DNA from: Candidatus Obscuribacterales bacterium
GTDB taxonomy: Bacteria > Cyanobacteriota > Vampirovibrionia > Obscuribacterales > Obscuribacteraceae
Assembly (NCBI GenBank): GCA_021732025.1
Contig: JAKFVU010000002.1
Location: forward strand, 1-64,000
DNA: 64,000 nt
Reading direction: 5' to 3'
The notes under the pieces: model-generated
Seen by the model: only the letters and a program-made list of their open reading frames with translations
Database searches by the model: none
Told to the model about the DNA's origin: nothing
Part shown: positions 50,442 through 60,734 of the stretch, in pieces
How positions within the stretch are numbered: the stretch's first letter is position 1
Layout: each line of letters begins with the position of its first letter
Program-made: the position numbers and the translations under genes

Positions 50442-51488
50442 ATGTTTGAATCATTTGGTCGGGGCTTTAAGATGATCATGGCAGCCATCAAGATGGGCTG
50501 GCAAGATAAGCGACTTCTTTTTCCTGCGATTTTGACCGTTTTTAGTAATTTCTTCTTTGCCATAATGCTCTTTTTTGAAGGTAAGTCGCGGGTAGCGGCA
50601 GCAGGGCACGGCATACCGGCAGCAAGCGCTCCAGCCCATGGGGCTGCTCACAGCGCAGCCGCTCATGGCGCGCATCACGCAGCCAAGCTCACCCCTAGCC
50701 CTGAGGGCATCCAGCAATTTATCGGACAGACAGCCTTAAATGGCCAGTGGGACCAAAGTGGTATGGGTGCCCTACAACAGGCAGCTAGCCCAGACGCGGT
50801 ATTCGCTGTGGTCGCTATTCTATCTTTATGGTGGTTGACCAACCGTTTCTTAGAAGGGGTCACCACAGCCTTGGTCTACAGCCACCTGACTGAAGGAGCT
50901 GGCTCAGGTAAGTTCTCGACTTCTTGTGCAGCAGTGTTCAGCTCGCTGCCAGCGATCATCACCTTAGGACTAGTGACGTTAATTGCCAAACGAATTGCCC
51001 GTTTCATGCGCGACAAGCGCGGCTCTGGCATTTTTGGCATGGGCGTCAATTTCTTGTCGAGTATTGTCGAGATTTTCTGGACAATGGCCGGTCACTTGAT
51101 TCTTCCAGCCATTGTTATTGAAGGCACTTCCTTCTGGGGCGCTCTTAAGCGCTCCGACCGCATCGGTCAGGGCAACTTGATCACTATCGGTGTGGGTGAA
51201 ATCGGTATCGACACCATTAACCGAGTAGTTCTACTCTTAGTTGCCGGCGGCGGCATGGCAGGTTTCTCCTATGCCTACGTCTCGCACATGTCGATGGCTT
51301 CACCATTGGTCGTCATAGGCGGCTGTCTCTGGGCCTCTACTGTGATTGTTGTGACTGCAATGTCTATCTATATAAGAGCAGCCTTCTTCACTTGCCTCTA
51401 TGTCTGGGCAATTGAGGCAGAAGCACTAACCGAGGCCGAGCGTATCAATCATTCGATGCCAGCACCACTTGCTGCAGCAATGGCCTAA
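50442..51488 (+). CDS. Multi-TM membrane protein (DUF6159-like)
   Basis: 348 aa, several TM helices; Ala/His-rich linker. Confidence 0.6.
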   Translation: MFESFGRGFKMIMAAIKMGWQDKRLLFPAILTVFSNFFFAIMLFFEGKSRVAAAGHGIPAASAPAHGAAHSAAAHGAHHAAKLTPSPEGIQQFIGQTALNGQWDQSGMGALQQAASPDAVFAVVAILSLWWLTNRFLEGVTTALVYSHLTEGAGSGKFSTSCAAVFSSLPAIITLGLVTLIAKRIARFMRDKRGSGIFGMGVNFLSSIVEIFWTMAGHLILPAIVIEGTSFWGALKRSDRIGQGNLITIGVGEIGIDTINRVVLLLVAGGGMAGFSYAYVSHMSMASPLVVIGGCLWASTVIVVTAMSIYIRAAFFTCLYVWAIEAEALTEAERINHSMPAPLAAAMA

Positions 51489-51489
51489 C

Positions 51490-51999
51490 TTAGAGCGAGT
51501 GAAAAACCTTTGGTGGCAGTAGCCATTTGATAATTCCGGGGCTGGTAGGCGGCACGTCGGAAACATCAACTCGGCATACCCCTGCTTTTTTGAAAGGCAA
51601 TTCAAATTCAGGGCCGGCAAAGATCAGGTCGCGCACTAACATGCCCATATCAGGTTCGTGACCAACAAGAAAAATTTGCTCAGCTTGAGGATAGCGCGCC
51701 ACGCTCTTCCATACATTGGCCGCTGTAACGCCAGGAGCAAGAGCATCGGTGAATTTTAGCTCGCAAGCAAACTGCTCTACCAAAATTTCAGCAGTTTCGC
51801 GAGTTCGAACGAGTGGGCTAGCAAGCACCACATCTGGTTTTACGTTGAGCTTTGCCAAGCCACGTGCCACCACTCTCATCTCGTCTTTGCCTTCGTCAGT
51901 AAGAGGGCGATCTGCGTCTCTAGTCACTCCGGCGCCCAGACGCTCAGATGCAATTCCGTGCCTCACCAGATAAAGTCTCATGGCAACCTCCACCAACAT
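51490..51999 (-). CDS. sixA: Phosphohistidine phosphatase SixA-like
   Basis: MRLYLVRHGIASE, LTDEGKDEMR, SPLVRTRETAEIL, FLVGHEPDMGMLV. Confidence 0.9.
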   Translation of the reverse strand: MLVEVAMRLYLVRHGIASERLGAGVTRDADRPLTDEGKDEMRVVARGLAKLNVKPDVVLASPLVRTRETAEILVEQFACELKFTDALAPGVTAANVWKSVARYPQAEQIFLVGHEPDMGMLVRDLIFAGPEFELPFKKAGVCRVDVSDVPPTSPGIIKWLLPPKVFHSL

Positions 52000-52082
52000 T
52001 TTTGAATAAGCATTTAGCCTTGATCTATTTTACGTTGTAGAAATTGCTGGAACTTATCTTTGACTAGAGTAATATTTATTAG

Positions 52083-52523
52083 ATGAGTAATTTGAAGCCA
52101 CGAATGATTGGATTGGATGTCGGCGACCGCCGCATAGGTGTCGCCATTTCAGACCCCCTTGGAATGACAGCCGCGGGCCTGGAGACCATTCATCGCGTCA
52201 ATATGCACACCGACGTTGACAACATTGCCTTGCTTGCCGCTCGTCATGGTGCTGTGCAAATCATTGTCGGGCTTCCTTACAACATGGACGGCTCAATGGG
52301 CGAGCAAGCAGAAAAAGTAAAGTCGTTTGCCAAGAAGCTAGCCAACGCTACAGGCTTGCCAATCGTCTATGAAGACGAACGTTTAACCACCATATCGGCC
52401 ATTCGCACCCTGACAATTCAAGGTGTGAAAACAGGTAAAAATCGAGACATGGTAGACAAGCAAGCCGCCGCCATCATTTTGCAAAAGTATCTAGATCGCA
52501 AAAGCCCACCGCCGATTGCTTAA
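52083..52523 (+). CDS. ruvX: RuvX/YqgF putative Holliday junction resolvase
   Basis: MIGLDVGDRRIGVAISDPLGMTA, VGLPYNMDGSMGEQAEKV, YEDERLTT, VDKQAAAIILQKYLD. Confidence 0.96.
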   Translation: MSNLKPRMIGLDVGDRRIGVAISDPLGMTAAGLETIHRVNMHTDVDNIALLAARHGAVQIIVGLPYNMDGSMGEQAEKVKSFAKKLANATGLPIVYEDERLTTISAIRTLTIQGVKTGKNRDMVDKQAAAIILQKYLDRKSPPPIA

Positions 52524-52534
52524 TGGCGACAGCA

Positions 52535-53680
52535 TTATCCGCCTGAATCAATTGATACAGTCGACTGCCGAGCTAAAGTGGCTTGGGTAGCGGCCCGATT
52601 CGTAAAGGTTTCACTGTCTCTCATGATTGCTTGTGGGATCAAGAGCGGTGAATGCACTTTTAAATTAGGCATCTTCTTGATACCCGTGCCAATAGCTAAT
52701 AGCTCAACCATGCCACCACCCAGATCATAAACATAGGTTTTCACACCCACGACATCTTCGGCTCCAAAATTCTCTGCATCTTCAGCAATCATGCTCAGCG
52801 CTTTTACTCGTGCTTGATAAATCATATAAGTCAGCTCTTTAATCTCGCCGCGCACAAAACTTTTAAACATAGCTTTAAGGCCACCGGCAAACCCGATAGA
52901 GAAAATCGAAACACCCATCACCAGCCTGACAGGGCAAAATCCGAGAGCTATGACATTCCACATCTCTTCATTGGTGAGATCGCTTGTAATCGGTACTTCT
53001 AGAAACTGGGAAGGCAGCTCAGGATGAAACGATGCCGTTCCGGTCATAACCATCTCTTGCATCCCCATTAAGGGAGCGATGGTAGTTTGAATTCCAAGTA
53101 CAGCGTTAGCACCAGCTTCTCGAGCTTCATGAGAGATGCGCTCTAAAGCAAGGTGTCGAGTCTTATTGAGCATTTGTGAAAATTCAACTACTTCGCCAGC
53201 TTGAAGACTGCGAAGAGTGCCCATGACACCACCGCCAACTCCAATAGAATATGCGACATTGCCAAATACAAACCGTAGTGGATGAAAGCCGCAATCTAGC
53301 TGGCAGTATAGTTCTTGGCCATTAGCAGAAGTCGAAAAAGGAATATCGGCATTACTCTCTCCGTCGCGGTGCACAGCTGAACCGATAGCGAGATACTCAA
53401 CGTTCGTATCATGAAAAATCAGTTGATTGGTCACACCGGTAACACCGGCACCAACATGGCGACGAGCTTCTTCGATCATTCGCATGTAGGCCATCTCGCG
53501 GCCTTCTCGAATTAACTCTGTCAGTTCGTGGATCTCTCCACCACCGAGGGTTTTTAAGCCAGAGGTGAGACTGCCAACAAAACCCAGTGAAAAGACACTG
53601 TTTCCGATAACGAGATTACCAGGTGTGTAACCCTTGTCATTGAGACAGAATAATTCGTTGCCGGAAAGTCCAGTAATCAT
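52535..53680 (-). CDS. Triple YbjQ (UPF0145) domain protein
   Basis: Three successive VxGxxxxSxGxxGG...A...L.RMxEEAxxxGAxxVxGV...ELLAIGTA units. Confidence 0.82.
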   Translation of the reverse strand: MITGLSGNELFCLNDKGYTPGNLVIGNSVFSLGFVGSLTSGLKTLGGGEIHELTELIREGREMAYMRMIEEARRHVGAGVTGVTNQLIFHDTNVEYLAIGSAVHRDGESNADIPFSTSANGQELYCQLDCGFHPLRFVFGNVAYSIGVGGGVMGTLRSLQAGEVVEFSQMLNKTRHLALERISHEAREAGANAVLGIQTTIAPLMGMQEMVMTGTASFHPELPSQFLEVPITSDLTNEEMWNVIALGFCPVRLVMGVSIFSIGFAGGLKAMFKSFVRGEIKELTYMIYQARVKALSMIAEDAENFGAEDVVGVKTYVYDLGGGMVELLAIGTGIKKMPNLKVHSPLLIPQAIMRDSETFTNRAATQATLARQSTVSIDSGG

Positions 53681-53695
53681 ATTGTTCCACTCTCT

Positions 53696-54916
53696 CTAAA
53701 CTAGACCCTTCATCATGCCTTTCCAGTAAATCTGGGGCAGTATGTCTTTTTTGAAGACATACATTGAATAGCGCTCTTCTGATTGATCAAAAGGAAAGCT
53801 TTCTTGTGGAATCAAATCGTAGTCAAATTCGGCTAGCACCAGGCTGCTATAGCCAGTTACCAGTGGGCACGAGGTATAACCATCGTATGACTCTGCCAGG
53901 CTCTCACCACGCATTTGACTGATTAAGTTTGCCACCAATACTGGTGACTGCTTGCGAATGGCGGCACCAGTTTTTGATGTGGGTAAATTGGAACAATCAC
54001 CCAAGGCAAAAACATTGGCAAAACGAGTATGCTGCAAAGTTGCTTTATTGACATCAACCCAGCCTCCACCGTCAGCTAAGGCGCTTTGCTTGATAAAATC
54101 AGGCGCACTCATAGGTGGAGTAACATGCAACAAATCATAGTCAACATCGACTGTTGCACCAGTATCTAAATTTTGAAAAGTTGCTCGTTTAGCTTCACCA
54201 TCAATCGCTATGATATCATGGCGAAACATTGTCTTGATGCGCTTGCGCTCTATTACCTTAGTTAAGGTTGCAGCATATTTTGCTACAGAAAAAATGCTGG
54301 GATTGGCAGATGCAAAAATCATATTTACACGATCGCGAATTCCCGAAATCTGGAAGTGATCTTCTGCTAGATAGGCAATTTTCTGCGGCGCCCCCCCGCA
54401 CTTAACTGGGGTATTCGGTTGCGTAAACAAAGCAGTGCCACCAGAAAAATTGGAAATAAATTCCCAGGTTTTTTCTACAAGTGAATAACAATAGTTACTG
54501 CAAACTCCATCTTTACCAAGAGCCTCGGTCAGCCCTTTGATTTTGCGCCAGTCAAGTTGCAAACCGGTGGCCATAACCAAATAGTCGTAACTTACTTCAC
54601 GACCGCCTTCGAGCTTGACAACGTTACGCTCTGGCTTGACATCAATCGCTCTCTCTTTAATCCATTTAACCCCTGAGGGGATAAGCGAATACTCATCTCG
54701 CTCACTCTCTTCTCTAGGAAAAATACCAGCGCCAACTAGAGTCCAAAGTGGTTGGTAGTAATGTTTCTCAGAGGGCTCAATGATGGCAATGCCGACATTC
54801 CCAATCGCTCGCATTATGCGGTGGGCTACCGATATACCTGCTGTTCCGCCTCCTACAATAAGAATTTTGTGATGCTCAGAGTTGCCTGATGAACTGGATG
54901 CCGGTGATGCGCTCAT
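53696..54916 (-). CDS. sqr: Sulfide:quinone oxidoreductase, type II (mitochondrial SQOR-like)
   Basis: LIVGGGTAGISVAHRI, TQPNTPVKCGGAPQKIAYLAEDHF, LLHVTPPMSAPDFIKQS, FALGDCSNLPTSKTGAA, YDGYTSCPLVTGYSSLVLAEFDY. Confidence 0.9.
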   Translation of the reverse strand: MSASPASSSSGNSEHHKILIVGGGTAGISVAHRIMRAIGNVGIAIIEPSEKHYYQPLWTLVGAGIFPREESERDEYSLIPSGVKWIKERAIDVKPERNVVKLEGGREVSYDYLVMATGLQLDWRKIKGLTEALGKDGVCSNYCYSLVEKTWEFISNFSGGTALFTQPNTPVKCGGAPQKIAYLAEDHFQISGIRDRVNMIFASANPSIFSVAKYAATLTKVIERKRIKTMFRHDIIAIDGEAKRATFQNLDTGATVDVDYDLLHVTPPMSAPDFIKQSALADGGGWVDVNKATLQHTRFANVFALGDCSNLPTSKTGAAIRKQSPVLVANLISQMRGESLAESYDGYTSCPLVTGYSSLVLAEFDYDLIPQESFPFDQSEERYSMYVFKKDILPQIYWKGMMKGLV

Positions 54917-55049
54917 GGATGGCCTCTCGAATTGGTTCTAATTGTTTAGTAGAAAGCTACTTATGGAAGGGTCTTCAAAGTTATAGGCTATAATTTTGCC
55001 ATGTCACACTGCATTCAGGTGGCCAACATGGCTACCAAAGTGAAATTTC

Positions 55050-55283
55050 ATGAGCGCACCTTACATCGCACTGCTAGTTTTTGAGGCCATTTTAGGGGTC
55101 CTCATGATTATTCTGATTCTTCTGCACGCACCCAAAGGTGATGGCATGGCTGGAATCGGAGCTGCTGCAACGGTTTTCAGTGGCAAACGTGGCGCTGAAG
55201 CTGGGCTAGACCGCCTCACTTGGACAATTTTCGGTCTTTTTATGCTCGTCTGTCTGATTTTAGGCTTCGGGTTCGTCAAATAA
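55050..55283 (+). CDS. secG: Preprotein translocase subunit SecG
   Basis: LLHAPKGDGMAGIGAAATVFSGKRGAEAGLDRLTW between two TM helices. Confidence 0.9.
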   Translation: MSAPYIALLVFEAILGVLMIILILLHAPKGDGMAGIGAAATVFSGKRGAEAGLDRLTWTIFGLFMLVCLILGFGFVK

Positions 55284-55306
55284 TTCGCTCCGTATAGGCC
55301 CCCTCT

Positions 55307-56071
55307 ATGTCATTCAAACTGCCAACGAAAGAAGACAAGCACGACTATGTGCACGATCAGTTTGAGCGAATCGCCAAGGGCTATGATTTAAGCAACGACG
55401 TTATCAGCGTTGGTATGCACAGAGCCTGGAAAATTCGGGCGATCAATGAGCTGTTAGGTCTGGCAGGCCATAAAGCTAGCGAGCATGGCGAGAAATATCT
55501 CGACATTTGCTGCGGCACTGGCGATTTAGCACTTACTCTGGCGAAGCGAGCAGCAGCGGGAACACAAATTACCGGCCTCGATTTTTCGCAAAATATGCTT
55601 GACCTGGCTGCTGAAAGACAGAAGCGCCTAGCTCGCCGCAAAGATAAAGTCAAAACAGTACAGATGGAATGGATCTGCGGAGATGCCCAGAATCTGCCGT
55701 TTGAAGACAACACTTTTAACGGCGCCATCATAAGTTTTGGCCTGCGCAATCTCACCGATTTGCAAAAAGGGCTAGATGAGATGGCTCGAGTAGTTAAACC
55801 CGGCGGCCGTGTGGTCAATTTAGATCTGGGTCATTCAACTGTGCCACTATTTGCGCCAATATTTGATGCCTACTTCAGCAATGTAGTACCAGTAATTGGT
55901 GGCATCCTTCAGAACGACCTCAAAGCCTACAAGTATCTACCAGAATCTGGTCGCACATATCCTCGACCAGAAGCTATTTCTGAGATGTTTAGAAAAGCCG
56001 GGCTAATCAACATTCGCCATATTCCGCAAGCACTAGGAACGGTGGCATTGCATGTGGGAATTAAACGTTGA
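55307..56071 (+). CDS. ubiE: Demethylmenaquinone/ubiquinone C-methyltransferase
   Basis: FERIAKGYDLSNDVISVGMHRAWK, DICCGTGDLALTLAKR, FGLRNLTDLQKGLDEMARVVKPGGRVV. Confidence 0.95.
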   Translation: MSFKLPTKEDKHDYVHDQFERIAKGYDLSNDVISVGMHRAWKIRAINELLGLAGHKASEHGEKYLDICCGTGDLALTLAKRAAAGTQITGLDFSQNMLDLAAERQKRLARRKDKVKTVQMEWICGDAQNLPFEDNTFNGAIISFGLRNLTDLQKGLDEMARVVKPGGRVVNLDLGHSTVPLFAPIFDAYFSNVVPVIGGILQNDLKAYKYLPESGRTYPRPEAISEMFRKAGLINIRHIPQALGTVALHVGIKR

Positions 56072-57432
56072 CAGCCGACGGCCCTGCCGCGCCAGAGAAA
56101 GATAAGCTTCGTTCAATCATGATTGTTGCTGGCGATCATTCTGGTGACAAGCATGCCTCTAAAATCATTCGCGAACTAAAAGAAAAAGACCCAGATTTGC
56201 ACATTTGGGGCGTCGGCGGCAATGAGATGGAAAAAGCAGGCATGGAGCTGCTCTTCAATAGTGCTGACTATACAGTTGTAGGAATATTCGAAGTAAAAGA
56301 CTATGTTTGGTTTTTTGCAAAAATGCATTGGACGTTGTTGGCCAATGTCATCAAAAGAGACCCCGCTGCTATCTTGCTGGTCGATTTTGGTGGCTTCAAT
56401 GTGGGCTTTGCCCAGTCGGTACGCGCCATTATGCCAGCAATACCCGGCGATACCACCAACATTGATAATGACCGTTCACTGCTAACACTATTGATTAAAC
56501 CAAAAGATATTTTGCAGAAATGGTTTGATGAAATGGTGCGTAGACTTGGCTTCAAATACTATCTGAAATGGAAAGGAGAACGAAAAAGTAAACGGGCTGT
56601 GCCCATCTATTACTTTATCTCTCCGCAGGTTTGGGCATCAAGACCTTGGCGTATCAACGCTCTCAAGCGCTCGATCACAAAGATATTTACGATATTTCCC
56701 TTTGAAGAAGGCGTCTATCTCCAGAAGCACGTCAATGCAAGATTTGTGGGAAACCCACTTCTGCGGGCTCTACCAGAATTGGACACAATTCCAGATAGAG
56801 AGGCAATGTGCCGTTCGCTCAATCTCGACCCCAATAAGCCGATTATTGTGGTTATGCCTGGTAGTCGCAAACAAGAAGTGCTGGCCCATATGCCAGTGGT
56901 TGAACGAGCAATTGCGACAATGCTTGAAATTCGCCCTGATACTCAATTTGTCTTATGCCGCGCCACAGAAAAGTTGGCCACAATGATCGATGCCAGCCTC
57001 AAGGCCTCTGGTTTAAGCGAGAAAATTGGCAAGGGTCTGACTATTCTAGACTCAGACCGTAATTTTGAACTAATGAAAAATTGCGACCTGATTTGGGCAA
57101 AATCTGGCACTACAACTCTTGAAACTGCCCTATTTGGCAAACCCATGATTATCTTTTACATGGGCAACTGGTTATCTTACTTACTTGTAATGCTCTTCAA
57201 AAGCGTGAAAAACTTCGGCTGGCCGAACCTTTTGGCTGGTCATCAACTCGTTCCTGAGTTAATTCAACTAGATTGTCGCGGGGAAATGCTCGTAAAATAC
57301 ACTCTCGACATGCTCGATGTACCAGGCTTACGGGCAGAAATCACCAGCGAGCTACTCACTCTAAGGGCCGAACTCGGCCAGGGCGATTTTGTCGAGAATT
57401 GCGCCCAGGAGCTTTTACAACTTGTCCAATGA
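56068..57432 (+). CDS. lpxB: Lipid-A-disaccharide synthase
   Basis: VAGDHSGDKHASKII, GVGGNEMEKAGMELLF, YFISPQVWASRPWRI, FPFEEGVY, VMPGSRKQEV, AKSGTTTLETAL. Confidence 0.9.
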   Translation: MTADGPAAPEKDKLRSIMIVAGDHSGDKHASKIIRELKEKDPDLHIWGVGGNEMEKAGMELLFNSADYTVVGIFEVKDYVWFFAKMHWTLLANVIKRDPAAILLVDFGGFNVGFAQSVRAIMPAIPGDTTNIDNDRSLLTLLIKPKDILQKWFDEMVRRLGFKYYLKWKGERKSKRAVPIYYFISPQVWASRPWRINALKRSITKIFTIFPFEEGVYLQKHVNARFVGNPLLRALPELDTIPDREAMCRSLNLDPNKPIIVVMPGSRKQEVLAHMPVVERAIATMLEIRPDTQFVLCRATEKLATMIDASLKASGLSEKIGKGLTILDSDRNFELMKNCDLIWAKSGTTTLETALFGKPMIIFYMGNWLSYLLVMLFKSVKNFGWPNLLAGHQLVPELIQLDCRGEMLVKYTLDMLDVPGLRAEITSELLTLRAELGQGDFVENCAQELLQLVQ

Positions 57433-57451
57433 ACTACTACCGTTGAAGAAG

Positions 57452-59227
57452 ATGCCAGCGGTTCTGAGCCCTACTCAGTTCCAGACCTATTTGCGTCTAC
57501 TTGGCTATATCAAGCCTTATACATTTTTGTTTGTTGTTGGTGCCTTAGCAGCGATTCCTTCGGGCAGTATGGACGGCGTCATTGCCTGGGCTGCCGGTGC
57601 CGGATTGCAGAAAATCATTGCCGAAGGGCAAATGCAATATATCTATTGGGTACCGCCAGCTGTCATTCTAGTGGCCTTCCTGCAAGGTTTATTTGGATTC
57701 ATCGAAACCTATACCATTAAATTTGTCGGCGCGTCGGCCATTCGCGACTTGCGCAACCAGTTGTTCAGCCATTTGCAAAAGCAACCGCTTATGTATTTTC
57801 AAGGTCAATCTTCTGGAGTATTAATCGGCCGCCTCATTAATGACATTGCCATTGTCGAACATGCCATCTCGCAAACTTTCCAATCGCTCATTTCTCGAGT
57901 TGTCACAGTGATTTCACTAGCAATAGTGATATTGCTACAAGCTTTTTGGCTGGCCCTAATTGCTCTCTGCATAATTTCGCTTATCGTGGTGCCAGTTTCT
58001 ATATTGAGCAAGAAGATTCGCAAATCATCAAGAGGTGGGCAGGAAGCCATTGGTGATTTAGTCTCAGTAATCTCTGAATCAATTCAAGGCGCCAAGATTG
58101 TTCAATCATTCAATCTTGAAGACTATCAAGTGAAACGGTTTATCGAAACCAATAACGGTTTCTTTAAAAATACAATCAAGGCAGTTAGCGCGGAAGCAAT
58201 TCTATCGCCCATTCTTGCCATGATTAGCGCCAGCGGCATCGCTTGCGTAATTTGGGTTGCTGGCTCAATGCTAATCAAGCATGAGATGACACCGGGCGCT
58301 CTAACATCGTTTATCGTCGCCCTACTAACTCTTTACTCGCCAATTAAAAACATTGGTCGTATCAACGGCACCATTCAGCCGGCCATGGCGGCAGCCACTC
58401 GCATATTTGAAGTGTTCGATCAAGTGCCTGATATTCGCAACAGCGAGCAAGCAATAAAGCTCAAACCCGGTGCCCACCGCATCAAATTTGAAAATGTTTT
58501 TTTCCAATATCCGGCCAACGAAAATATGGTGCTACGCGATATCAGCCTAGATATCGCCCCCGGAAAACTAGTGGCATTGGTTGGCCTCTCGGGCTCAGGA
58601 AAGTCGACCATGGCCAATCTGATACCACGCTTTTTTGACGTTACAGCCGGTAGCATCTTGGTCGATGGTATCAATGTCAAAGAAATCGACATGGCCTCTC
58701 TACGATCAGAGATTGCCGTGGTTACTCAAGATAACTTCCTCTTTAACACCACTATCTACGAAAATATTTTGCTTGGCTGCACCACTGCCGATAAAGAAGC
58801 AATTATTAGTGCAGCTAAATCGGCCTACTGTCATGATTTCATTATGGAATTACCCGAGCAGTACGAAACTAAAATTGGTGAGCGGGGCGTAAGACTATCA
58901 GGCGGCCAACAGCAGAGACTAGCCATTGCTAGAGCTTTCTTGAAAAATGCCCCTGTCTTAATTCTCGATGAAGCCACAAGTTCACTAGACAACGAATCAG
59001 AAGCTATGGTTCAAGAAGCTCTGAACAACTTGATGAAAGGCCGCACAGTAGTGGTTATTGCTCACCGCCTCTCCACCGTTCGCCACGCCGATCAAATTTT
59101 GGTATTAGAGCAAGGTCAAATTGTTGAATCGGGCACTCACGACGCACTGCTAGGGCGTGATGCCTCTTACGCTCGCCTGATTAGGGCTCAATTCGAACGG
59201 CCTGTGGCTCTCAATTCTGAAGAGTAA
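57452..59227 (+). CDS. msbA: MsbA-like lipid/multidrug ABC exporter
   Basis: GLSGSGKST, VRLSGGQQQRLAIARAFLKNAPVLILDEATSSLD; the ORF opens at 57389 but MPAVLSPTQ at 57452 is a likelier start. Confidence 0.88.
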   Translation: MPAVLSPTQFQTYLRLLGYIKPYTFLFVVGALAAIPSGSMDGVIAWAAGAGLQKIIAEGQMQYIYWVPPAVILVAFLQGLFGFIETYTIKFVGASAIRDLRNQLFSHLQKQPLMYFQGQSSGVLIGRLINDIAIVEHAISQTFQSLISRVVTVISLAIVILLQAFWLALIALCIISLIVVPVSILSKKIRKSSRGGQEAIGDLVSVISESIQGAKIVQSFNLEDYQVKRFIETNNGFFKNTIKAVSAEAILSPILAMISASGIACVIWVAGSMLIKHEMTPGALTSFIVALLTLYSPIKNIGRINGTIQPAMAAATRIFEVFDQVPDIRNSEQAIKLKPGAHRIKFENVFFQYPANENMVLRDISLDIAPGKLVALVGLSGSGKSTMANLIPRFFDVTAGSILVDGINVKEIDMASLRSEIAVVTQDNFLFNTTIYENILLGCTTADKEAIISAAKSAYCHDFIMELPEQYETKIGERGVRLSGGQQQRLAIARAFLKNAPVLILDEATSSLDNESEAMVQEALNNLMKGRTVVVIAHRLSTVRHADQILVLEQGQIVESGTHDALLGRDASYARLIRAQFERPVALNSEE

Positions 59228-60729
59228 TGAAAGGCAGTTGGCCAGCGCTGTTGTTAACAATTTTCTGCTTACAAGCAGTTTCTCCACTAATGGCGCAAGT
59301 AATGGCGCAAGAAACTCCGCCAAGTGAGCAATCGCCGCTTTCGGTAAATGAACTGTTGGCAAAAAAGCAATTTAGTAAAGCTTTTGATTTAGCCAATCAA
59401 CGCTTTAGAGAAAATCCAGATGCACAAGCCTACCTCAATCGTGGCAATGCCTGTTGGTCAATTTGCGACTATCGCAATGCCATATCTGATTACGACAAGG
59501 CTATTGACCTCGACAAAAATCTACTCGATGCGCAAGTGCACAAAGGTATCTGTCAGGCTCGTTTGGGAGAGCGAGAGGCTAGCCTAACCACTTTTGAACA
59601 AGCAGCGAAGTTAGATGCCCTTGCTAATTGCGATCTTCATCAAATTGAGACAATTGGCAGGGCGCTTATAGAGGGTGATCGCCTAGAAGCATTGCAAAAA
59701 ATGATTGCCTTACTGCGCTCGCAAAATAACAGCAGAATAGCTGAATTGACTCAAAAGCTCGAAGCAGACAAAAACACAAAACCAGAGAGTGTTATTCGGA
59801 AAGATTCTATTACAGCTGGTATGACCAGTTTTGTGGCCACGCCGCACTTTGTTTTTATCGGAGATATTGAGAAAGAAAAACTTGAGCGCTATGGCGCTAT
59901 CGCTGAAGGATTTTTGGATTTTTTACAACGCAAGGGGCTGGCTAATCTTAACTTTCCCAATCTAAACCGCGCTGACAGTGACACCTTCAAAAAATTAGTG
60001 GACTGGAAAGAGCCTGTCAGTATATTCATACTGCACGATAAAATGGCCGAGCGCACCTTTCTTAAAGAGCGTCTAAATTTCCCTTATCATGTCCACGGTG
60101 TCTTTATTAGCAGCCGCAATCTACTTGCCACCTATGATGGTGCTGGTGCTGGAACATACTTACACGAATTGATGCACACCATTCTCAGCCGTCAGAAGAA
60201 TCTAGAATTCTGGGCTGAGGAAGGTATTCCCTCTTATTTTGAAAAAGTATATGGCGCCATAACACCACAATTTGAATTGCTCCATGGCTACAGCGAGAAT
60301 TGGTTTCCCCAAGCCCTATCGGTAAAGGCCCTGAGTGGAGGCCTCAACTTACCTGACATTGTCGGCAAAGCTAAGCATGCAAATGCTGGCCAAGAAACCC
60401 GACAACGATTGGTAGCACTATTTTTGCAAAAGTACGACCGACTTGATACTTACCTAGCTCTCACGGTCTCAAACAATCACAAAGGTTATAAAACCTTTGT
60501 CGAAGCGGCATTTGATAAACCTATGGTTAAGCTCGTGCCTTTATTTAACGACTTCATCCACGAAATCCGCCACCCAGACTCAACCCTAGAATTGCCACCA
60601 TCGCAAATATTTGACACACAGTTTGAACTTCATCTATTCAAGAAAGACCATCTAAGTATACGTGGCGACAACCTCAATGATTTCCTAAAGGGAAAGTCGA
60701 ACAGATACAACGGCTACAACAAGTTTTAA
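59227..60729 (+). CDS. Secreted TPR protein with gluzincin-type peptidase motif
   Basis: TPRs followed by YLHELMHTILSRQ...FWAEEGIPSYFE; overlaps the msbA stop as TAATG. Confidence 0.75.
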   Translation: MKGSWPALLLTIFCLQAVSPLMAQVMAQETPPSEQSPLSVNELLAKKQFSKAFDLANQRFRENPDAQAYLNRGNACWSICDYRNAISDYDKAIDLDKNLLDAQVHKGICQARLGEREASLTTFEQAAKLDALANCDLHQIETIGRALIEGDRLEALQKMIALLRSQNNSRIAELTQKLEADKNTKPESVIRKDSITAGMTSFVATPHFVFIGDIEKEKLERYGAIAEGFLDFLQRKGLANLNFPNLNRADSDTFKKLVDWKEPVSIFILHDKMAERTFLKERLNFPYHVHGVFISSRNLLATYDGAGAGTYLHELMHTILSRQKNLEFWAEEGIPSYFEKVYGAITPQFELLHGYSENWFPQALSVKALSGGLNLPDIVGKAKHANAGQETRQRLVALFLQKYDRLDTYLALTVSNNHKGYKTFVEAAFDKPMVKLVPLFNDFIHEIRHPDSTLELPPSQIFDTQFELHLFKKDHLSIRGDNLNDFLKGKSNRYNGYNKF

Positions 60730-60734
60730 ACCCG

